Of a stretch of 64,000 nt of DNA, positions 60,053 through 64,000 are shown piece after piece. A program made the position numbers and the translations under genes. Positions within the stretch are counted from its first letter, which is position 1; each line of letters begins with the position of its first letter. The notes beneath the pieces were generated by a model. It was given only the letters and a program-made list of their open reading frames with translations, searched no databases and was not told where the DNA came from. The DNA is from Motiliproteus sp036960405 (GTDB taxonomy: Bacteria; Pseudomonadota; Gammaproteobacteria; Pseudomonadales; Balneatricaceae): NCBI GenBank assembly GCA_036960405.1, contig JBALWS010000005.1, positions 1-64,000 of the forward strand. The letters run 5' to 3'.

Positions 60053-62335
60053 TCAGTAACCAAACTTTGATAACAAACCGTACTGAGCATTAATCGGCTC
60101 TTCGCCCTCTGCCCGCAACACTCTGCGATACGAGCCATCGGTAAGCAGGTCCCAGGCCTGGGTATTATCCTGCAGATACAGATCCAGATCTTTAAGCGCC
60201 CGTTGCGCTTGCTTGGCGTTCAGCAGCGGAAAACAGGTTTCAACCCGGTTGAGCATATTACGCTCCATGAAGTCGGCGCTGGAACAGTAAACCTGCGGAT
60301 CGCCGTCATTGAGAAACCAGTAAGTACGGCTGTGTTCAAGAAACCTGCCGATAATCGAGCGCACCCGGATCGTCTCCGACACCCCTTTTACGCTCGGTCG
60401 CAGACAACACATCCCCCGCACAATCAGATCAATCTCGACCCCGGCTTGCGAAGCCTTGTATAGGGCTTTAATCAATCGAGGTTCGGTCAAACCATTCACC
60501 TTAATAATGATCCGGGCGCTCTTTCCCTCCTTGGCATTGCGGGCCTCGTTGGCGATCATCTCAATCAGCGTCTTGTGCAGTGTGAACGGCGCATTCAGCA
60601 ACCGTTTCAAGCGCAGAATCTTGCCCATTCCGGTGAGCTGCTGAAACATCTTCTGAACATCCCCACCGACTTCGGGGTTGCAGGTCAGCAAGCTGTAATC
60701 GGTATAGATGCGAGCATTGCCCGAATGATAGTTGCCGGTACCCAGGTGAACATAGTTAACAAACCGGCCCTCTTCGCGGCGCACAATCAATGCCATCTTA
60801 GCGTGAGTTTTGTACCCCACCACGCCGTATACCACCAACGCGCCGGCCTCCTGCAAACGGCTGGCTAAGGCCAGGTTATTGGCCTCATCGAAACGCGCCC
60901 GCAACTCAATGACCGCGGTGACCTCTTTGCCATTACGCGCGGCATCCACCAAGGCGGTGACAATTTCAGAATCGGCACCGGTACGGTACAGTGTTTGTCG
61001 AATCGACAGCACCTTCGGATCACTGGCAGCCAGACGCAGCAGATCTAATACCGGGGTAAAGGACTCAAAAGGATGATGCAACAGCACATCACCTTGCTTA
61101 AGAGCTTCAAACAGGTTGCCATTTGAGCGCAAACGTTTGGGTAAACCCGGGCTGAACGGGGCATATTTCAATTCGGGATGATCGATCAACTCGATCATGC
61201 TCATCATCCGGGTTAAGTTGACCGGACCGGGGACCAGATACAGCTCGTCAACGGTCAGGTTGTACTGCGTTAACAGGAACTTAACCAAGGGTTCGGGGCA
61301 CTTTTCGGTGACCTCCAACCGCACCGCATCGCCATAATGGCGACTGTGCAGCTCCCCCTTAAGGGTCAAGGCCAGATCTTCGACCTCATTTTGATCAAAA
61401 TCCAGATCCGCATTACGGGTCAACCGAAACTGGTAGGACCCCTGAACCGTCATGCCCGGAAACAACTCGTCGGCAAACTCATGAATAATCGATGACAAAA
61501 ACACAAGATTATCGCCATCGTCAGGGCAGACTTCCTCAGGCATCCGAATCACCCGCGGCAACGAACGCGGGGCAGGAATAATCGCCATCCCGCTGTCTCG
61601 GCCAAAGGCATCTTTGCCATCGAGTTGAACAATAAAATTGAGACTCTTGTTGACTAGCCGTGGAAACGGATGCGATGGATCGAGCCCCAGCGGGCTAATC
61701 ACCGGCTGAATATGATCCTGAAAATAGCCTTTGATCCACGCGCGCTGCGGCGGCGTCCATTCTTGGCGGCGCAGGAAAAAAATACGGTTGTCGTTAAGCG
61801 CGGGAAACAACACCTCGTTGAGAATTTTATACTGCCGAGTAACCAGCTCGTGACAGCGCGAACACAACTCTTGCAACACCTCTTTGGGGTGCATGCTATC
61901 CGCGCCAGATTGTTCACGCCCAAACTGAACTTGATGACGCAACTCGGCCACCCGGATCTCAAAAAACTCATCCAGATTGCTAGAAAAGATCAGCAGGAAC
62001 ATCAGCCGTTCCATCAAAGGGTGGCTCTCATCCAATGACTGATCGAGCACCCGGCTATTGAACTCAAGATGACTCAGATGGCGGTTAATGTAGTATTGGC
62101 TATCGTTAAGATCCGGCGTATCAGCCGCTAGCGGCACTACCGAAGGCACCACCTCCAACTCGATACTGGCAACCACCTCCTCAGCAGTGGAATGAGATTG
62201 AGGTTCTACTGCTTCAGACTCTACGGATTGAGGGCCTGCGGTTTGAGGACCTGCGGATTGAACGCTGGCTTGATCCGTATTGGCTACTGCCAACTCTGCG
62301 CCTGCTACAACGTCTTCCGAATTCGCTACCGTCAT
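60053..62335 (-). CDS. ppk1: polyphosphate kinase 1 with N-terminal extension
   Basis: 760 residues. Makes polyphosphate from ATP. The core starts near residue 80 with YYINRHLSHLEFNSRVLDQ; the phospho-His region contains YKTHAKMALIVRRE and YVHLGTGNYHSGNARIYTD. The first 75 residues are Ala/Glu/Val-rich with a short near-repeat (SAGPQTAGPQSVES) absent from typical Ppk1. Start at 62335 follows GGAGGATA. Convergent with the GGDEF gene and followed upstream by the CHAD gene. Confidence 0.94.
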   Translation of the reverse strand: MTVANSEDVVAGAELAVANTDQASVQSAGPQTAGPQSVESEAVEPQSHSTAEEVVASIELEVVPSVVPLAADTPDLNDSQYYINRHLSHLEFNSRVLDQSLDESHPLMERLMFLLIFSSNLDEFFEIRVAELRHQVQFGREQSGADSMHPKEVLQELCSRCHELVTRQYKILNEVLFPALNDNRIFFLRRQEWTPPQRAWIKGYFQDHIQPVISPLGLDPSHPFPRLVNKSLNFIVQLDGKDAFGRDSGMAIIPAPRSLPRVIRMPEEVCPDDGDNLVFLSSIIHEFADELFPGMTVQGSYQFRLTRNADLDFDQNEVEDLALTLKGELHSRHYGDAVRLEVTEKCPEPLVKFLLTQYNLTVDELYLVPGPVNLTRMMSMIELIDHPELKYAPFSPGLPKRLRSNGNLFEALKQGDVLLHHPFESFTPVLDLLRLAASDPKVLSIRQTLYRTGADSEIVTALVDAARNGKEVTAVIELRARFDEANNLALASRLQEAGALVVYGVVGYKTHAKMALIVRREEGRFVNYVHLGTGNYHSGNARIYTDYSLLTCNPEVGGDVQKMFQQLTGMGKILRLKRLLNAPFTLHKTLIEMIANEARNAKEGKSARIIIKVNGLTEPRLIKALYKASQAGVEIDLIVRGMCCLRPSVKGVSETIRVRSIIGRFLEHSRTYWFLNDGDPQVYCSSADFMERNMLNRVETCFPLLNAKQAQRALKDLDLYLQDNTQAWDLLTDGSYRRVLRAEGEEPINAQYGLLSKFGY

Positions 62336-62418
62336 GCCCGTATCCTCCACTGTTTTCACGACCCCACTCCAGCCTACCACCCTTAAGTTACAAATAGATA
62401 ACTAGCATCAACTGCTGA

Positions 62419-63285
62419 TCAATAATCAACACCACTGACATAGTTACCGACTAGATTGCCGACCTGTAACTGCCGATATCGAAGCAGAGCGTCCTGCAAC
62501 ACCGTCTGCTCAGCCTGGTTCATATTTGGGGGCTTCAGAGCGGGCAGCCACTGCAGCAGGTTATCCAGATCATGAATATCACCCAGCTTCGCTGCCAACT
62601 TCTTAAACTGGAGTTGCTCAGTACAAGGGACACTCAATCCAATCGACGCCAGCATCTGACCTTGGTAATAGCGCACTTTCACTCGCTTACGCCAATAATG
62701 GAATACCGCTGCCTGCTGCTGCGCAAGGGCTATTTTGGCCGCCCGTTGCTGGCGCTCGTCACTGCCCCCCAACGCCTGTTCCAACCCAAAATCCGAAGGC
62801 CATTGCAGCGGCAGCATTAACGCCGCTTGCTGAGCCAGCAAATCTAGCAATCGTAGCTTGTCTGGTTGCTCAATCGTCAATGGCAAGCGCTCCAACCAGC
62901 AACCCAATCGCAACAGTGACGGGATCGCCGCGGCCAGTTCTCCCCCCTGCCAGCGACTGGCCAGCGAATAACAGAGCAGTGGCAGCACCTGCGCATCCCG
63001 CGTTTCCGATAACAGACCCGATAGCTGCCGCAACTGTTGATTTGCCTGAACCGCCAATGGCTTAAAGTCGGTCTGCCGCCAGAGTCGCCACCAGGCCCGC
63101 AACCGTTTACTCAGTACCCGAACATCGTGCACCGGCTCCGTTTCCAACCAGCCATCGCTACTCAGCAACCTTCCGATCTCATCCTGGCAGGCTGTTGCCA
63201 AACCTAACAACGACTCCGGCTCTATTTCCAACGGGACGGCTTGCGACGGTTTGGCTGGCACCACAAAGACACCCTCTGAGGTCAT
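62419..63285 (-). CDS. CHAD domain protein
   Basis: 288 residues. The CHAD domain binds polyphosphate; it is an all-helical bundle with conserved basic residues: VHDVRVLSKRLRAWWRLWRQTDF, RDAQVLP, and YWRKRVKVRYYQGQML. It lies 83 bases before ppk1 on the same strand, which supports a polyphosphate role. The start at 63285 is the first ATG; an open TTG is at 63303. Confidence 0.9.
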   Translation of the reverse strand: MTSEGVFVVPAKPSQAVPLEIEPESLLGLATACQDEIGRLLSSDGWLETEPVHDVRVLSKRLRAWWRLWRQTDFKPLAVQANQQLRQLSGLLSETRDAQVLPLLCYSLASRWQGGELAAAIPSLLRLGCWLERLPLTIEQPDKLRLLDLLAQQAALMLPLQWPSDFGLEQALGGSDERQQRAAKIALAQQQAAVFHYWRKRVKVRYYQGQMLASIGLSVPCTEQLQFKKLAAKLGDIHDLDNLLQWLPALKPPNMNQAEQTVLQDALLRYRQLQVGNLVGNYVSGVDY

Positions 63286-63329
63286 AACGACTACGCTTAA
63301 CAACAGGTTCAGCCATCAACGACACGGCC

Positions 63330-63827
63330 ATGAAACGACTGATCTTAATCCGCCACGCTAAATCCAGCTGGAAGCAACCGCAGCTCAGCGACCACGAGCG
63401 TCCGCTGAACAAACGGGGTAAACGAAGTATAGAACTGATGCGACAGCATCTGGCAAAGCAACCTCCCAAGTTAGAGATGCTATACAGCAGCAGCGCTACG
63501 CGAGCACTAACGACTGCCGTCGGGCTTGCCGACGCTGTATCGATTGATGGCCAAGTAGAAATTGCCGATACGCTGTATGATTTCGATTGGCAGCCGATAT
63601 GGCGATTTCTTAGCCATCAGCCCGATGCGCTATGCAGCCTGGCATTGGTCGGGCACAACCCAGCATTGCAACAGCTTTACCAACAAATAACCCTGGAAAC
63701 GCTCGACCACCTGCCTACCTGCGGCCTGCTTGAATTAGAGCTTGAGATAGAGAGCTGGGATCAACTCGCTGCTGGCTGCGGACAATTGAGTCAATCTATA
63801 TTCCCGAAACAACTGCTCGACAGGTAA
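63330..63827 (+). CDS. sixA: SixA-type phosphohistidine phosphatase
   Basis: 165 residues of the histidine phosphatase family: LIRHAKSSW with the catalytic His at 8, DHERPLNKRGKRS, and LVGHNPALQQLYQQ with the second His. SixA removes phosphate from phosphohistidine in HPt or PTS proteins. It diverges from the CHAD gene with 44 bases between starts. SixA and CHAD genes often co-occur with polyphosphate genes. Confidence 0.9.
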   Translation: MKRLILIRHAKSSWKQPQLSDHERPLNKRGKRSIELMRQHLAKQPPKLEMLYSSSATRALTTAVGLADAVSIDGQVEIADTLYDFDWQPIWRFLSHQPDALCSLALVGHNPALQQLYQQITLETLDHLPTCGLLELELEIESWDQLAAGCGQLSQSIFPKQLLDR

Positions 63828-63832
63828 AGAGG

Positions 63833-64000
63833 CTATTCGCTATCCGTCGGCTTTCGCTCTCCCGCATCGGTCTGGGCCTGCCTTAGCAGCGCGATCCCTT
63901 TTTTACGCTGCGAATGCACCAAGTCAATCTTCAACTGCAACTTGTCTCGGCGGGCACTGTTTTGCTCCCGCTCAAGCTCGGCCAGCATTTTTTTCTCTTT
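63833..64000 (-). CDS. C-terminal part of a charged coiled-coil protein, cut by window edge
   Basis: A minus-strand frame open from base 64000 to a TAG at 63833-63835, 55 sense codons. The segment is helical and highly charged (LAELEREQNSARRDKLQLK, LLRQAQTDAGERK). It ends 5 bases from the sixA stop and is convergent with it. Too little to identify. Confidence 0.55.
   Translation of the reverse strand, partial: KEKKMLAELEREQNSARRDKLQLKIDLVHSQRKKGIALLRQAQTDAGERKPTDSE

Overview
The window looks like a chromosomal segment of a marine-type gammaproteobacterium, probably close to Oceanospirillales or Pseudomonadales. The evidence is gene content and order: Pseudomonas-style bkd and nor clusters, PHA phasins, LipA/PpnP/YaiL-type proteins close to E. 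coli forms, and mid-50s GC by eye. I see no rRNA, tRNA, CRISPR array, insertion sequence or prophage. Most of it reads as metabolic core and semi-core genome. The species assignment is inference.

Region 1 (1-14.1 kb): an edge-truncated alpha/beta hydrolase, an HD-GYP c-di-GMP phosphodiesterase, then a glycine/serine catabolism block: XRE-cupin regulator (divergent), sdaA, glyA, gcvH, gcvP, an AlsT-type sodium:alanine/glycine symporter, gcvT, lipA and a small unknown gene. Together these import glycine, split it, interconvert it with serine, deaminate serine to pyruvate and make the lipoyl cofactor needed by GcvH. The E3 subunit (lpd) is not here. The gaps around the symporter hold several strong inverted repeats.

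Region 2 (14.1-25.2 kb): small housekeeping and accessory genes: rhodanese, periplasmic binding protein, SDR, ppnP, DUF2058, DUF3301, SlyD-like isomerase, lipase-like hydrolase, lipoprotein, YdiI-like thioesterase and a GGDEF protein. Two tandem phasin genes follow, each with a near-consensus sigma70 promoter flanked by TGC/GCA palindromes, then a radical SAM gene and an unusual pdxJ.

Region 3 (25.3-39.4 kb): branched-chain amino acid and acetoacetate catabolism: ivd, scoAB and bkdA1-bkdA2-bkdB with a double-lipoyl E2. Interspersed are a truncated haemoglobin/class III nucleotide cyclase gene pair, a TetR regulator with a possible tiny membrane protein, a thioesterase, a DUF3014 protein and a Hanks-type protein kinase. 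The kinase gene follows the bkd operon and shares with it a TTTACA-N3-TGTAAA palindrome.

Region 4 (39.4-50.3 kb): rluA; a CitA/CitB-type two-component pair divergent from tctCBA (tripartite tricarboxylate uptake); an exported ankyrin protein; a chemoreceptor; and ppx.

Region 5 (50.3-58.0 kb): a nitric oxide reductase operon norC-norB-norD-norQ-norE-norF-cupin on the minus strand, divergent from the sigma54 activator norR. A sigma54-like promoter and a GT-N7-AC site lie in the shared intergenic region.

Region 6 (58.2-64 kb): a CHASE4-PAS-GGDEF diguanylate cyclase and a polyphosphate block (ppk1, CHAD protein, sixA), with one gene running off the right edge.

Best candidates for something not well described: the haemoglobin-cyclase pair with a heptanucleotide repeat upstream, the bkd/kinase unit with shared operator and possible attenuator, the mirrored operator layout of the phasin promoters, and the structured RNA-like element before the symporter gene.
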